Positions 18,381 to 28,837 of a DNA stretch of 64,000 nt are shown in pieces. How positions within the stretch are numbered: position 1 is the first letter of the stretch; the number at the start of each line of letters is the position of its first letter. Source of the DNA: Vallitalea longa (lineage in GTDB: Bacteria > Bacillota > Clostridia > Lachnospirales > Vallitaleaceae); contig NZ_BRLB01000001.1 in NCBI RefSeq assembly GCF_027923465.1, forward strand, positions 806,001 through 870,000, written 5' to 3'. Position numbers and translations under genes: made by a program. The notes beneath the pieces were generated by a model. It searched no databases, was not told the origin of the DNA, and worked only from the letters and a program-made list of their open reading frames with translations.

Positions 18381-20423
18381 TTACAAATATAGTTTATAAT
18401 CATCTGGTATCTGGGCTTGATTATTTCTAATAAATACAGGCATATATTCAAGCTCAGCACATATTGTAATCCATTTGTTTCCTTCATATTGTGTACCTCT
18501 TAGAACATCCTGCCATTTGCCCTCTGGTAAATAGATTTTTCTTACCGCATTATCTCCACCAAAAACAGGGGCAACCATTATATCATTACCAAAGTAGTAT
18601 TGGTCGTAAATGTTATATACTGTAGGGTCATCCTCATGTTCTAATACTAATGGTCTGATAAATGGAACTCCTTCTTTAACACATTCTTCGGCTGTTTCGT
18701 GAATATAAGGCATTAATCTATAACGAAGTTTTATAAATTCAGAGACAATATTATTAGCTCTATCACTATATGCCCAAGGCTGCCTTGTTGATGTTCCATG
18801 TAATCTACTGTGGGAACAGAATAGTCCAAACTGAGCCCATCTAACAAAAACTTCATCTTCTACTTTACCATAGAAACCACCAATATCATTACTCCAAAAT
18901 GGTACACCTGATACACCTATTGAAAGTCCTGACCTTAATGTAGAACTCATTCCTTCATAAGATGATCTTGGGTCACCTGACCAACATACTGGATACTTTT
19001 GCATTCCTGTAAAACCGCTTCTTCCCCAAACTAAAGCACTAGATTTTCCTTTTACTTTTTTTGTAGTTTCATATACTGCTTTGTTATATAATAAAGCATA
19101 TAAATTTCGTATTTCTTCGCCTGTTCTACCGTTATAAAATACTGAATCATAAGGTATATTTTCACCGAAATCAGTTTTTAGTACATCTACTCCTTCTTCC
19201 AATAAAGAAGCGACCTTACCTTGAAACCAAGTTATCGCATTAGGATTAGTAAAATCAACCATTGCACATAATGATAATAAACCGTGCCATAAATCAGCTG
19301 TATAAGGATTACCATCTTTATCTTTAATGAAGTACCCTAACTCTTTACCTGCTTTATACATATCAGTCTTTATAGTTACATATGGATTAATCCATAAACA
19401 TATCTTGTAACCTTCTTTTTTTAGATTCTGTAACATTTCTTTGCGATTCGGATACATTTCGTTATCCCATACAAAATCACACCATTTATCTTCTCTTAGC
19501 CAATAACAATCAAAATGGAATACGTCACAAGGAACCTTTGTATCTCTAAAATGTTTTGCATCTTTTTCCACTAATTCTTGAGATGAATCTTTGAAACCTG
19601 TTGAATACCATAAACCGAATGACCATTTTGGAGGTAACGTAGCAGGACCAGTCAAATTCATAAATTTGCTGGTAATCTCTTTTAGTGATTCTCCTAGAAT
19701 AATAAAATATTCAACATCTTTATTAGGCACATGAGCACTAATTGTTGAAGTAGATTCAGAACCTACATTGAATTCACTCATAAGATGAGAATTTACATAC
19801 ATACCATATTTATATGTACTAACGTAGAATGGAATATTCTTATACGCAGTTTCGTCTCTACATCCTAGAGTATCAAAATTTCTAATTAATACTTTTTGAC
19901 CTCTCTTGTCAAAATCAGTAAATTTTTCTCCGAAACCATATATATGCTCATCTTGTCTTAGTTTCAAACCAATATTACTGCCTAAGACATCTTTATCTTT
20001 AGAGAGAGTGTAACCAACTGGGGAAATTCTATCAAAACCATCACCTACTGGGTTTACATCATCTACACTATCTTCTAAAACAACCACTTTATCTTCTAAT
20101 ATAGTCATGCGATATGGATCTTTATTAAAACTGATTGTATATTTACCCTGAGATACAACTATACTTTTATCTTTATCAGATACAGTTACCTTTTTATCTA
20201 ATTGTCTATATTTTTCATTAACGAAATCATATTCTATATGAAATTCATTATCGCTGGAAACTCTTACAGCGATAATATTATTTATATAAAAGTTGATATC
20301 TATGATTAATTCATTATCTTCACTATCTATAGTATTAAGCTTAAGATTACCTTTTTCAAAAGTATAGCTTTCTAAGCTTACTGGATAAACATGTTGTTCA
20401 TAACGATAATTATTATCTATCAT
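18381..20423 (-). CDS. GH31 alpha-xylosidase/alpha-glucosidase (YicI-like)
   Basis: 680 residues from the ATG at 20423; a TTG at 20429 is also open, but AAGGAG spacing fits the ATG. The nucleophile motif KTDFGENIPYD (Asp about 418) and acid/base WSGDPRSSYEGM (Asp about 484) lie almost exactly where E. coli YicI has Asp416 and Asp482, and KTDFGE is the YicI-type variant favouring alpha-xylosides. An N-terminal beta-sandwich precedes the barrel and a C-terminal beta domain follows. No signal peptide: it acts on imported oligosaccharides such as xyloglucan fragments (substrate inferred). Confidence 0.92.
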   Translation of the reverse strand: MIDNNYRYEQHVYPVSLESYTFEKGNLKLNTIDSEDNELIIDINFYINNIIAVRVSSDNEFHIEYDFVNEKYRQLDKKVTVSDKDKSIVVSQGKYTISFNKDPYRMTILEDKVVVLEDSVDDVNPVGDGFDRISPVGYTLSKDKDVLGSNIGLKLRQDEHIYGFGEKFTDFDKRGQKVLIRNFDTLGCRDETAYKNIPFYVSTYKYGMYVNSHLMSEFNVGSESTSTISAHVPNKDVEYFIILGESLKEITSKFMNLTGPATLPPKWSFGLWYSTGFKDSSQELVEKDAKHFRDTKVPCDVFHFDCYWLREDKWCDFVWDNEMYPNRKEMLQNLKKEGYKICLWINPYVTIKTDMYKAGKELGYFIKDKDGNPYTADLWHGLLSLCAMVDFTNPNAITWFQGKVASLLEEGVDVLKTDFGENIPYDSVFYNGRTGEEIRNLYALLYNKAVYETTKKVKGKSSALVWGRSGFTGMQKYPVCWSGDPRSSYEGMSSTLRSGLSIGVSGVPFWSNDIGGFYGKVEDEVFVRWAQFGLFCSHSRLHGTSTRQPWAYSDRANNIVSEFIKLRYRLMPYIHETAEECVKEGVPFIRPLVLEHEDDPTVYNIYDQYYFGNDIMVAPVFGGDNAVRKIYLPEGKWQDVLRGTQYEGNKWITICAELEYMPVFIRNNQAQIPDDYKLYL

Positions 20424-20429
20424 ACGCAA

Positions 20430-21509
20430 TTACTCCTTACTGTTATTTTCTACATATTTAACTATATCCTTAGCTTCCTGTTCATTTTCCGCTTCCGTAT
20501 GGATATATAAACCTTTAGCAGATAAATTCTCTAGTAATGGTTTCACATCACTTTTTGGTGACATAATGATTAGACTTTTACCCGCATTTTGAATTTGCTT
20601 TAGAGTATCTATATAATGGGATGCACTAAGTTGTCCTGCTACATGTGTCCATTGGATAGCCTTTAGTTTGTCCAAACTTAATATATATTTAAGATGTTTT
20701 GTTTGTTCGATACCGTCAAAATGGTAAACGGGATAGTCAATCCATTTTATTTGCTGCTGTAACTCTGGTAAAACAAATTCTTCATACATATCAGCTGATA
20801 TCATTACTGATAAGTCACATTGCATTTGAGCTACCCTACCAGGTGCTAACACATGCATCCATGCATGTGCTCCACCACAGTTGACTTCTTTTGATATCTG
20901 ATAAAATTTTTCGTTAGATATTGCCCATCCCTTGTTTATCACTTTAATAACATCTTTTAAAGCCTGTGGATTCATAGCCATGTCCATCAATACTTTAGAT
21001 GACCCATATAGATGAGCGATAGCATCTATAGTACCGCAACTATCAGGCATACCAACAAAATATTTATCTCCTGCATAATCTGTCAAATACTTAGCTATTG
21101 CCAAATGTTTATTTAATACTTCTTCATTATAAGTATTTTGTTTGTTTTCTAAGTTATCCCATACAGGATCAAACCAAATAGTATCATTCCCATATGTTGG
21201 TTTTGTACCAAAGTAATTGCAATGACCTGATGTTCCATAATTCTGATAAACTATTGGAAGAGTCTCTCCTCCTAAGTATGTTTTTTCAAGTCTTTTTATA
21301 TTATTGTCATATATGACTTCTGGATTTTCCCAGTAATCTATTAATGCTTCTTTATCATTAGTCATATCCCTGTCATTGTGAAACATTGATATGTTGGCTC
21401 CTTCATATTTTGGAGCAACCACAGATATACAAGCTCTTCCTGTGTATTCTTGTTCCCAGAATCCGTATAATCTTTCCCTAACTTTATCAATATCAGGTTT
21501 AAATATCAT
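20430..21509 (-). CDS. URO-D/MetE-like barrel protein, function unknown
   Basis: 359 residues with GAGGAG before the ATG. Superfamily features: a long barrel with DSCGTIDAIAHLYG, VYHFDGIEQTKHL at the position where methyltransferase members have HTCG, and QWTHVAGQLSASHYIDTLKQI. The zinc HxC motif is replaced by HFDG, so it may not bind zinc the same way. Its stop is seven bases before the GH31 start and its start 15 bases after the GH38 stop, so it is co-transcribed with two glycosidases. That tight linkage suggests a step in handling the sugar released, but no specific reaction can be named. Confidence 0.6.
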   Translation of the reverse strand: MIFKPDIDKVRERLYGFWEQEYTGRACISVVAPKYEGANISMFHNDRDMTNDKEALIDYWENPEVIYDNNIKRLEKTYLGGETLPIVYQNYGTSGHCNYFGTKPTYGNDTIWFDPVWDNLENKQNTYNEEVLNKHLAIAKYLTDYAGDKYFVGMPDSCGTIDAIAHLYGSSKVLMDMAMNPQALKDVIKVINKGWAISNEKFYQISKEVNCGGAHAWMHVLAPGRVAQMQCDLSVMISADMYEEFVLPELQQQIKWIDYPVYHFDGIEQTKHLKYILSLDKLKAIQWTHVAGQLSASHYIDTLKQIQNAGKSLIIMSPKSDVKPLLENLSAKGLYIHTEAENEQEAKDIVKYVENNSKE

Positions 21510-21523
21510 AATTTAACTCCTCT

Positions 21524-24211
21524 CTAAAGTTCAAGCAAGACTGTGACTATCTGAGCAGGTTTTATACTAAGTTTAATATTATTACCCTCTAGTTTAATCT
21601 GCTCTAGTTTTGTTTCTTTTAAGTCTGTCAAATGTACTTCATGTATATTTTTAGGTAATTCCAAATCAAAATCTTCTTTCTTATCTAATATACTGTATAC
21701 CCTAAAAACAATCCCTTTTTGGTCTTCACTTATCTTTACTGTAGACAATCTTATATTTTTAGGTAGGTTAGATAAAAATTCAAACAAATCATTATTAAGA
21801 ACTAAATTACCATCACTTGCTCTTAACTGTGATAAAATAATACTATGTATTTTTCTATCCGATTGCATATAAGCATTACTGTTTCGCCAATCTTTAATAT
21901 GGTAAGTAATACCATAGTTGAATTCATGCCTACCTATGCATTGTGAATCTTTCGTTTCTATTGTCCAGCCTCCATTACCTTTCCTTGTTAGAAGGTCTGT
22001 TCTGGAAAGCCATCCTACACATCTTAATAATGTAAGTCTAACATATGTTTGATTATTACTGTTGACAGCTTCATATTCTGTTAATCCAAGGTTAGACATA
22101 CTTAAGCCATATTCATCAGTTGATACATCTACGAATCCATGATTAGGATTGGTTGTTTGAGGATATTCAGCCCAATCTTCTGGAACTACTATATCCGTAT
22201 TTCTTTTGGTTACTGCAAATGCTGTACTAGAACTGTTTTCCTTGGATAACACACCTGTTGGAAATTCAACTTGTATACGGTGATCTTTTGAATTATTATC
22301 TATAACAGTATTAAAATCTATTCTATCAATACCTTTGTATAATGTAACTTCAACTGCTATTTTCGATTGAGTCAATATAGAATCCCTTGTTTTTCTATCT
22401 TCTGTTAATTGCTCCGGCAAATTAAGCGTTCCATTAATTATAAAAGATTGTTTTATATCTCCTTTTCTATCTATAGCAACCTGAATGTCATTACTATCAA
22501 GTGAATATATTTTATCTTCTACAGGCCATGAGTATGTATATTCATCACCCGCGTCACCTTTATCAATTAATTTGTGAACACCTTTATGAACTTTATTGTT
22601 TTTCTTATCTAGTACTATTAAACTACAATCATTATAGTCAAACTCAATTCTGTAAAATTCATTCTCTATATGATTGTTATGTATTATTTCTATATTATTT
22701 TCTTTATTATTACTTTTATATACGTTCAGTAAATGTATTCCATAATTAAATTTTGGTAAATATATTCCAACTCTTACTCTGTTGACTTTATAGATTTCCG
22801 GTAGTTTATCATCATTAAGATATTGGTAATACTCTTTCTTCTTATCTAAAATTACATTATCCATCTTACGTCCATAATCATCTTTAATCATAAGAGATTC
22901 TGGTAGGTCAGGATGTACTATGGAATCTTCATAATCATCAATTATGGATTTTGCATAGTTCACTTCTTGAACTAGCATAGAATCCAAGTCTATATCTATT
23001 TCAACATAATCATTCAATCTATCTTGGCTAGGTTCAAATAGCATTAATTGTGCATCAGCTTTTTTATTATCTATACTTTTATCAAGCATTAATTTGATTT
23101 CAATAAATGATTGATTAATAAGCTGATCTTCTAGTTGTTCTACACAATTAAATCTTGTTTCCATCTCAGTATGTACTTCATCTATACTACAACCACATAT
23201 ACTATCATGAGGATGATTTTCCAAGATTTTTTTCCATAAATAATTACTATATCCCTCAAAATTTTCTTTATTACCCATTAACTTCTGTATAGCTTTAATA
23301 GGTTCTAGATATCTTTCCATTTTCTTTTGTACTACATGATTTCTCTGCTTTAATCTGATTCTTGTGGATAAAGTTCCTCCTAGTATGTATGATCTATCAC
23401 CGTATCTTAATTCTCCTGAATATGTTTTCATTTCATTAAGATTAGACTTTATTTCATTTACACATTCTTCCATAGTAGATAATTTTATTTCAATATCTTT
23501 ATCTGTTTTTCTATTGAAATTATTCACTATTTCTACTATGTCACTCTGAGCAGATATATGATCTGAACCGTTCATTAAAAGAACTACATCTGTCAAAGAT
23601 TTTTCATGAAGATTTTCTACCATTTCTTCTATTCTGGATATAGTCTCATCTGTATTCAATAATCTGGCACTATTACCATATCCACATGGTAGATGAACAC
23701 ATAGAACCTTACAATCTTTATAAGGAGACTGAAAGTAGAACTCTGAGTCCTTCATAGCATTAGATGTACCTCTCCAGAATACCATTGTATCCATTCCCAA
23801 ACCTTTTATAATCTGAGGCATTTGTTCTGGATGTCCAAAAGAATCTGGAAGATATCCCACATTCATTCTTCGGCCATATCTATCTGCGACTTTTGAACCT
23901 ATGATATAATTTCTTATATGAGATTCACCACTAATCAATAATTCATCAGGAAGTATATACCATGGACCTGATAATATTTTTCCTGATTTTATTGCTTTCA
24001 TTAATCGTTCTTGATTCTCTGGTCTGATTTCTACATAATCTTCTATTGCTATAGTTTGACCATCAAGCATAAAAGATACGTACTCTGGGGAATTGTCGAT
24101 TATATCTAATATCTTATCTATCAATCTCACAAGTTTAATTCGAAAAGCTTCTCTAGTCAAGTACCATTCCCTATCCCAATGGGTATGGCATATTACATGT
24201 CCTTTAACCAT
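21524..24211 (-). CDS. GH38 alpha-mannosidase
   Basis: 895 residues, full length for bacterial class II-type GH38. It hydrolyses alpha-mannosides with retention, using a divalent metal. The N-terminal CHTHWDREWYLT gives His11 and Asp13, the nucleophile is Asp123 in GYLPDSFGHPEQMP, and NHPHDSICGCSIDEVH supplies the later metal His. The C-terminal half is the usual beta-rich region. No signal peptide, so it works on imported mannosides. The ribosome site (AAGCGGTGA) is weaker than its neighbours'. Next gene upstream is a lyxose/mannose isomerase, which would turn released mannose into fructose. Confidence 0.93.
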   Translation of the reverse strand: MVKGHVICHTHWDREWYLTREAFRIKLVRLIDKILDIIDNSPEYVSFMLDGQTIAIEDYVEIRPENQERLMKAIKSGKILSGPWYILPDELLISGESHIRNYIIGSKVADRYGRRMNVGYLPDSFGHPEQMPQIIKGLGMDTMVFWRGTSNAMKDSEFYFQSPYKDCKVLCVHLPCGYGNSARLLNTDETISRIEEMVENLHEKSLTDVVLLMNGSDHISAQSDIVEIVNNFNRKTDKDIEIKLSTMEECVNEIKSNLNEMKTYSGELRYGDRSYILGGTLSTRIRLKQRNHVVQKKMERYLEPIKAIQKLMGNKENFEGYSNYLWKKILENHPHDSICGCSIDEVHTEMETRFNCVEQLEDQLINQSFIEIKLMLDKSIDNKKADAQLMLFEPSQDRLNDYVEIDIDLDSMLVQEVNYAKSIIDDYEDSIVHPDLPESLMIKDDYGRKMDNVILDKKKEYYQYLNDDKLPEIYKVNRVRVGIYLPKFNYGIHLLNVYKSNNKENNIEIIHNNHIENEFYRIEFDYNDCSLIVLDKKNNKVHKGVHKLIDKGDAGDEYTYSWPVEDKIYSLDSNDIQVAIDRKGDIKQSFIINGTLNLPEQLTEDRKTRDSILTQSKIAVEVTLYKGIDRIDFNTVIDNNSKDHRIQVEFPTGVLSKENSSSTAFAVTKRNTDIVVPEDWAEYPQTTNPNHGFVDVSTDEYGLSMSNLGLTEYEAVNSNNQTYVRLTLLRCVGWLSRTDLLTRKGNGGWTIETKDSQCIGRHEFNYGITYHIKDWRNSNAYMQSDRKIHSIILSQLRASDGNLVLNNDLFEFLSNLPKNIRLSTVKISEDQKGIVFRVYSILDKKEDFDLELPKNIHEVHLTDLKETKLEQIKLEGNNIKLSIKPAQIVTVLLEL

Positions 24212-24289
24212 ATATATTCACCGCTTTCAATTCAATTATAATGTTATCTAGCCAATTAATTCTTATGTATATAATTTATTTTCGATCAA

Positions 24290-24835
24290 TTAATCTTCTA
24301 CTTTAGGTATTCTATCAATCATTGGATCAGTAAATATATCAAGCTCATCTCTGCTTGTCGTTGAGAATTCGGATACTATACAGCCTTGTTCTCCTGCTTG
24401 AAACCAATGTAAAGTATTAGGTCTTAAAGTATATTGTTCACCTGGACGTAATACTATTTCGCTAAAAACTGTAAAAACGTCTTCTTTATCTTGTGGAATT
24501 CTTGCTTTAATTACAACTGTTTTATCTCCTTCAACATATAAATAGACTTCACCGTATCTGCAACGGAATGTTTCTTCTTTTCCACTACAACCGTTTACTG
24601 ATGGATGGCGATGTTCAGGACATATCTGCCATGGAGTCAAAACAAGTTCTTTGGCACAACAACGATCAGTATTAACATATGTAATTACTTGCAGACCCAT
24701 TTCATCTATTCGGTCTAATCCAAAATCTGCAACTTCTACATGTTTTTTTTCTTCTTGACTTAGTGCTATTTTACAATCACTAAGCATTTCTAATGTAACA
24801 TTCCTTAATTTATTATATTTTTCCTTTGATATCAT
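24290..24835 (-). CDS. D-lyxose/D-mannose isomerase (cupin fold)
   Basis: 181 residues. The metal-binding residues His75, His77 (CPEHRHPSV), Glu88 (GKEETFRC) and His143 (NTLHWFQAGE) correspond to His69, His71, Glu82 and His137 of E. coli O157 D-lyxose isomerase with a constant offset of six. The family isomerises D-lyxose to D-xylulose and D-mannose to D-fructose with Mn2+. Sitting between an alpha-mannosidase and GH172, a mannose-to-fructose role is plausible (inference). GAGGTG precedes the ATG. Confidence 0.9.
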   Translation of the reverse strand: MISKEKYNKLRNVTLEMLSDCKIALSQEEKKHVEVADFGLDRIDEMGLQVITYVNTDRCCAKELVLTPWQICPEHRHPSVNGCSGKEETFRCRYGEVYLYVEGDKTVVIKARIPQDKEDVFTVFSEIVLRPGEQYTLRPNTLHWFQAGEQGCIVSEFSTTSRDELDIFTDPMIDRIPKVED

Positions 24836-24905
24836 AATAAATACACCTCATACATCTCTTAATCTATATAAAATTAGTATTAACTCAATTTTACAGCTTC
24901 AATAA

Positions 24906-26051
24906 TCACTCTTCTTTTTTCTTCTCCCAAGGATTTCTCCTTGGTAATCTTTGTTCTAATGGCAATAGCTCAGAAAAAGCTTTATGCGGCTCTGTCTGAT
25001 ACCAATAAGCTGTACTGGAATAATCATTTGATAATTTATTTCCATGTCCATGCTCTATAGTGACTTTAATTGATTCATTGAAATAAATAGGGTCATTAAC
25101 ATGTAATCTGTACATACTGTTCTTACCACCCCATTTAAATCCTGCTTCATCACCGCTATAGACTGTTAACCCATGCCAAGGTGTGCAAAATTCTTGAGTT
25201 GGGCAAAACGCTGTATTGAAATAATCTTCTGTTCCTGTACCATGTAATGAAGGTGGCCAAGGTTCTCCATCTATAAATATCATGTCATCGCCTTCACCGT
25301 ACCAATCGTTAGCTTGATGTTCAAAAACATCTATATTAAGATTACAACCTACGAATTTTCCTTTACCTTCAGCTTCAAGTATCACATAATTATCTTTTCC
25401 GTCTGTATTTTTCTTTAACCAAGCTGCTGGAACCCATTTAGGTTCTTCTGGAACATTAGCTTTTTCTCTATCCAGTAAACCTGGTTCTATCGGTGCCCAG
25501 CCATAAGTATTGTATTCTCTATTCCATTTTGCATGGAAATATGCTATTTCAGCCTCATCAGGCAACTTATCATACTCTTCATAATCTATATAAAAATAAA
25601 AATTACAGTGATTAATACAATTACTTTCAATGGTAATTTTTGCTCCTTTAGCAAATGGCATTGGAAAGAAACAATTCAATGCTCTTCCATCTTGTGGACT
25701 CATTGATAATGCCATTGAAGAATAATTCTTGGATACAGAATGTCCTATACCAAAAAGATCTCCCAAAGGTACTTCAACACTCGGGTGTTCTTCAGAATCC
25801 CAGTACATTCTTAATACAAGTTTTCTTAATACATATTCTTCTTCTACCCAATTTTCATTACCAACCCATGCAGTACACCAAACATGTCTAATGATTCCAG
25901 CACCTTTGATCTGTGCAACTATCTTGGTTTCTCCAGATTCAAGATCCATCCAATCATGATTTCCACCAGTTTTATCATAACTAGATACTCTTTTGCTCCT
26001 ACAATTATTCAAGTAGAATAATGATTCAATCGAATTACCTCTGTTCATCAT
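24906..26051 (-). CDS. GH172 family protein (DUF2961)
   Basis: 381 residues, the size of the two-jelly-roll GH172 core. The family includes alpha-D-fructofuranosidase/difructose-anhydride synthase and D-arabinofuranosidases that assemble as multiples of trimers. Diagnostic strands: KGAGIIRHVWCTAW, VEVPLGDLFGIGH, NCFFPMPFAKGAKI, and GTGTEDYFNTAF, whose Glu (about 275) and the upstream GEGDD Glu (about 253) are spaced like the two catalytic Glu of Bifidobacterium GH172 (270 and 291). No signal peptide. The substrate is unknown but a furanoside is expected from the family. Confidence 0.9.
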   Translation of the reverse strand: MMNRGNSIESLFYLNNCRSKRVSSYDKTGGNHDWMDLESGETKIVAQIKGAGIIRHVWCTAWVGNENWVEEEYVLRKLVLRMYWDSEEHPSVEVPLGDLFGIGHSVSKNYSSMALSMSPQDGRALNCFFPMPFAKGAKITIESNCINHCNFYFYIDYEEYDKLPDEAEIAYFHAKWNREYNTYGWAPIEPGLLDREKANVPEEPKWVPAAWLKKNTDGKDNYVILEAEGKGKFVGCNLNIDVFEHQANDWYGEGDDMIFIDGEPWPPSLHGTGTEDYFNTAFCPTQEFCTPWHGLTVYSGDEAGFKWGGKNSMYRLHVNDPIYFNESIKVTIEHGHGNKLSNDYSSTAYWYQTEPHKAFSELLPLEQRLPRRNPWEKKKEE

Positions 26052-26113
26052 ATATAACCTCTCTTATTCACCAATACTCTAAACACAATCGTTGTATATA
26101 ACATAAGCAACTA

Positions 26114-28780
26114 TTAATCTTCTAAATACTTAATGACAGAATCTATTAGATACCTAGAGAATCTATTATTATTAACAAACATAGGCTGTTTACCCATACC
26201 ACCTTCTAATCTTAATGTAGTTGCAATAACTTTACCTTTACCCATTTTTATCTCAGTCATATAATCCGTTGCAATCCATTCACGAGTATCATATCTTCTA
26301 ATGATAGGAGTAAATTCAGTTATACCCATTTTATCGAATTCAAATACATCAAGAGCAGTATCAGTAGATACGCTAAAGAATCTTAGATCATCTAAATAAG
26401 ATTCATATTTAATACCACCTAAAGCCTCATGATTATAACAGCGAATTAAACTCTCTCTCCAAAAAGCTGTTTTACTGCTTGGAAGATATCCTTTCCCTCT
26501 CTGTATAAAAAGTGCTTTACCGCCTTTTTCAATGTATTCCTTAATCTTAGGGGTTAGCCTTGTTGTTATAACAAAATCAACATCAAGAACTTCTTGTTCA
26601 TCTTGTATCTCTACAATTTCATATAAATCTTCTATACCTGTTAATATACTGCCTGTATCATAAACCCCTATACCTTTTTGTGTTCTTTCTATGTTAGGAT
26701 ATAAGAAAACCGGCCATTCATTAGTTACTTTCATATCATTACATATCATATTTGCAGTTAGTATATATGTTTTAGGTTTATCCGTTTCAGGCAATGTAAT
26801 ACTTATATATCCTAATTCTTTTACATCTGATGTTTCAAATATTTTATCAGTTGTAATCTCTCCACTTAACTCTGTATTACCTTCATAGGATAACTCCCAT
26901 TTCAATATTGGATTAACTAATTCTTCATTATGATAATTGGACATAACTATATGTAGTCCATAATAATCTCCTGAAAAGAAATTGTATCTTTCTTTACTCA
27001 TCACTCTATCTGCATTCAACCATATTCTAGTTAAATCCCATGCTGGTATTAAAACGATATCGGAGTTGAATTTTTTGAACTCCTCATTATCAAATTTAGG
27101 TTTCATCAAATCATTGAAGAGTCCACTTGTAGCAATAGATACATCTCTTATTGATGTTATATTGTATCCGCTTATTGCAGGAAAAGATCTTGTAGATTCA
27201 AGATTTATTTTTCTATGTACCATTGCATGATTGTATGATAATTCTTTTATTAAATCATATTCCTGCCTGATACCATATTTTTTCATATTAGAATCATGTT
27301 TACCTGCGAAAAAATCAGGTTTCAATTTTGAAACCGGATTAAGGGAAGGTTCATCAATTTCCCACATTAATCTATCTACGCCTTTTTCTTTTCTGATCTC
27401 TTCTAAATCTCTCATGGTATCAATATCACAGAATTCTCCAAACAGCCAAGGTCGATAATTACGCCACTCTGGAGTAAAAGTCTCTAATAGATTTTCCATA
27501 TTCTGAAGATCAGCATAAAAATGGTAGTCAAAAAAGTCTGCAAAATCTATTGGTAATCCGTCATAGCACTCTCCTGAACCTGAATTGTCACGTACCAATG
27601 CTTGACTAGATTCTTTTGCTAGATGATACATATTTTCCAAAATTGAACTATCAATACTAGCATCCAGTTCACATCCTAGACTTATCAATATAATTGATGA
27701 ATATCCTGCTATCTGTTCTAGTATTCTAGGATATTCTCTTTTTATCCTATTTGCTAATTCATCTGTAACATCTTGTAACCAAAGAGGTAATTCTACCCAT
27801 AAGAGAACTCCATATTTATCTGCCAACTCAAAATATTCTTTTCTAGGTATATAAAGGCAATGTTTTATCATATTGAACCCGTGTTCTTTCACTACTTTTA
27901 TTTCTTCTTTAATTACTTCTTTTGAAGGGTTAGGAATTATTTCATCATCATAATATCCCCACTGTAATATACCTCTAGTATATATTGGTTTACCGTTCAA
28001 TAGTATTTTTGATCCATCTGATTTTATTTCTCTGATACCAAAGTTTTTAGTAATCGTTTGTTCGCTCGAATCAGTACTTATAGTTAAATCATATGTATAT
28101 AGATTAGGATTTTTGGTATCCCATAATAATGGATCATCTATTTTACATTCTAATTCGATTTTCTGTTGTCCAACCTCATTCATTACTAAATCATTGTTAA
28201 GCTCTTTAACTATTTTACCTTCTGGAGAAATAATAGTACCAGCTATTTTCATTTCGTCTTTATCAAATACATCTAAGTTGATATTAAATAGTAATGTTCC
28301 ATCAATCTTAGCATTAACATAATGGGTTTGTACATAAAATGAATTATACATTTCTAGTGAAATATCATCCCATATACCTCCAAATGTACATAATACATCA
28401 GGAATAAAACCTGATAATACCTCTCTTACTTTAAATTTATCATTATCATTATAGCCTGGTTTTATAATCTCAAGCTCAATAATGTTTTTTCCTACATTTA
28501 GATAATCTGTTGCTTCTATTCGAAATTCGTCCCACATTCCCTCGTGCGAACCGATTTTTTGACCATTTACATAAATATCACAATAGTAACTTACACCACC
28601 AAAATACAAAAAGCTTTTTTCATGATCTAATTTTTCTATTTCTACACACTTCTTAAAACGTACAGGAGTACCTATGTCTTTTTTCTCTGTATATTTATCA
28701 AAACAACTTGGTACCATCACATCTATAGTTTTATCTAGTAAGGTACATTCCCAATAACCGTTTAGTTCTATTATGTTCAT
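26114..28780 (-). CDS. GH2-family glycoside hydrolase, atypical acid/base context
   Basis: 888 residues. Domains in order: sugar-binding jelly roll (GVSYYCDIYVNGQKIGSHEGMW), immunoglobulin-like domain ending FGIREIKSDGSKILLNGKP, TIM barrel from about residue 275, and a long C-terminal beta region. The nucleophile Glu449 lies in LFGEFCD. The acid/base Glu371 is in LISLGCELD: a Cys replaces the Asn that normally precedes it in GH2. The 78-residue spacing between the two is normal. It could be a glucuronidase-, galactosidase- or mannosidase-like enzyme; the linkage cannot be read from the sequence. Cytoplasmic, directly after the two permeases. Confidence 0.85.
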   Translation of the reverse strand: MNIIELNGYWECTLLDKTIDVMVPSCFDKYTEKKDIGTPVRFKKCVEIEKLDHEKSFLYFGGVSYYCDIYVNGQKIGSHEGMWDEFRIEATDYLNVGKNIIELEIIKPGYNDNDKFKVREVLSGFIPDVLCTFGGIWDDISLEMYNSFYVQTHYVNAKIDGTLLFNINLDVFDKDEMKIAGTIISPEGKIVKELNNDLVMNEVGQQKIELECKIDDPLLWDTKNPNLYTYDLTISTDSSEQTITKNFGIREIKSDGSKILLNGKPIYTRGILQWGYYDDEIIPNPSKEVIKEEIKVVKEHGFNMIKHCLYIPRKEYFELADKYGVLLWVELPLWLQDVTDELANRIKREYPRILEQIAGYSSIILISLGCELDASIDSSILENMYHLAKESSQALVRDNSGSGECYDGLPIDFADFFDYHFYADLQNMENLLETFTPEWRNYRPWLFGEFCDIDTMRDLEEIRKEKGVDRLMWEIDEPSLNPVSKLKPDFFAGKHDSNMKKYGIRQEYDLIKELSYNHAMVHRKINLESTRSFPAISGYNITSIRDVSIATSGLFNDLMKPKFDNEEFKKFNSDIVLIPAWDLTRIWLNADRVMSKERYNFFSGDYYGLHIVMSNYHNEELVNPILKWELSYEGNTELSGEITTDKIFETSDVKELGYISITLPETDKPKTYILTANMICNDMKVTNEWPVFLYPNIERTQKGIGVYDTGSILTGIEDLYEIVEIQDEQEVLDVDFVITTRLTPKIKEYIEKGGKALFIQRGKGYLPSSKTAFWRESLIRCYNHEALGGIKYESYLDDLRFFSVSTDTALDVFEFDKMGITEFTPIIRRYDTREWIATDYMTEIKMGKGKVIATTLRLEGGMGKQPMFVNNNRFSRYLIDSVIKYLED

Positions 28781-28837
28781 TAAGTAATTACTCCTTTCTA
28801 GTATTGTATATTTTGTCAGATTTCAAGAAATTTCAGC

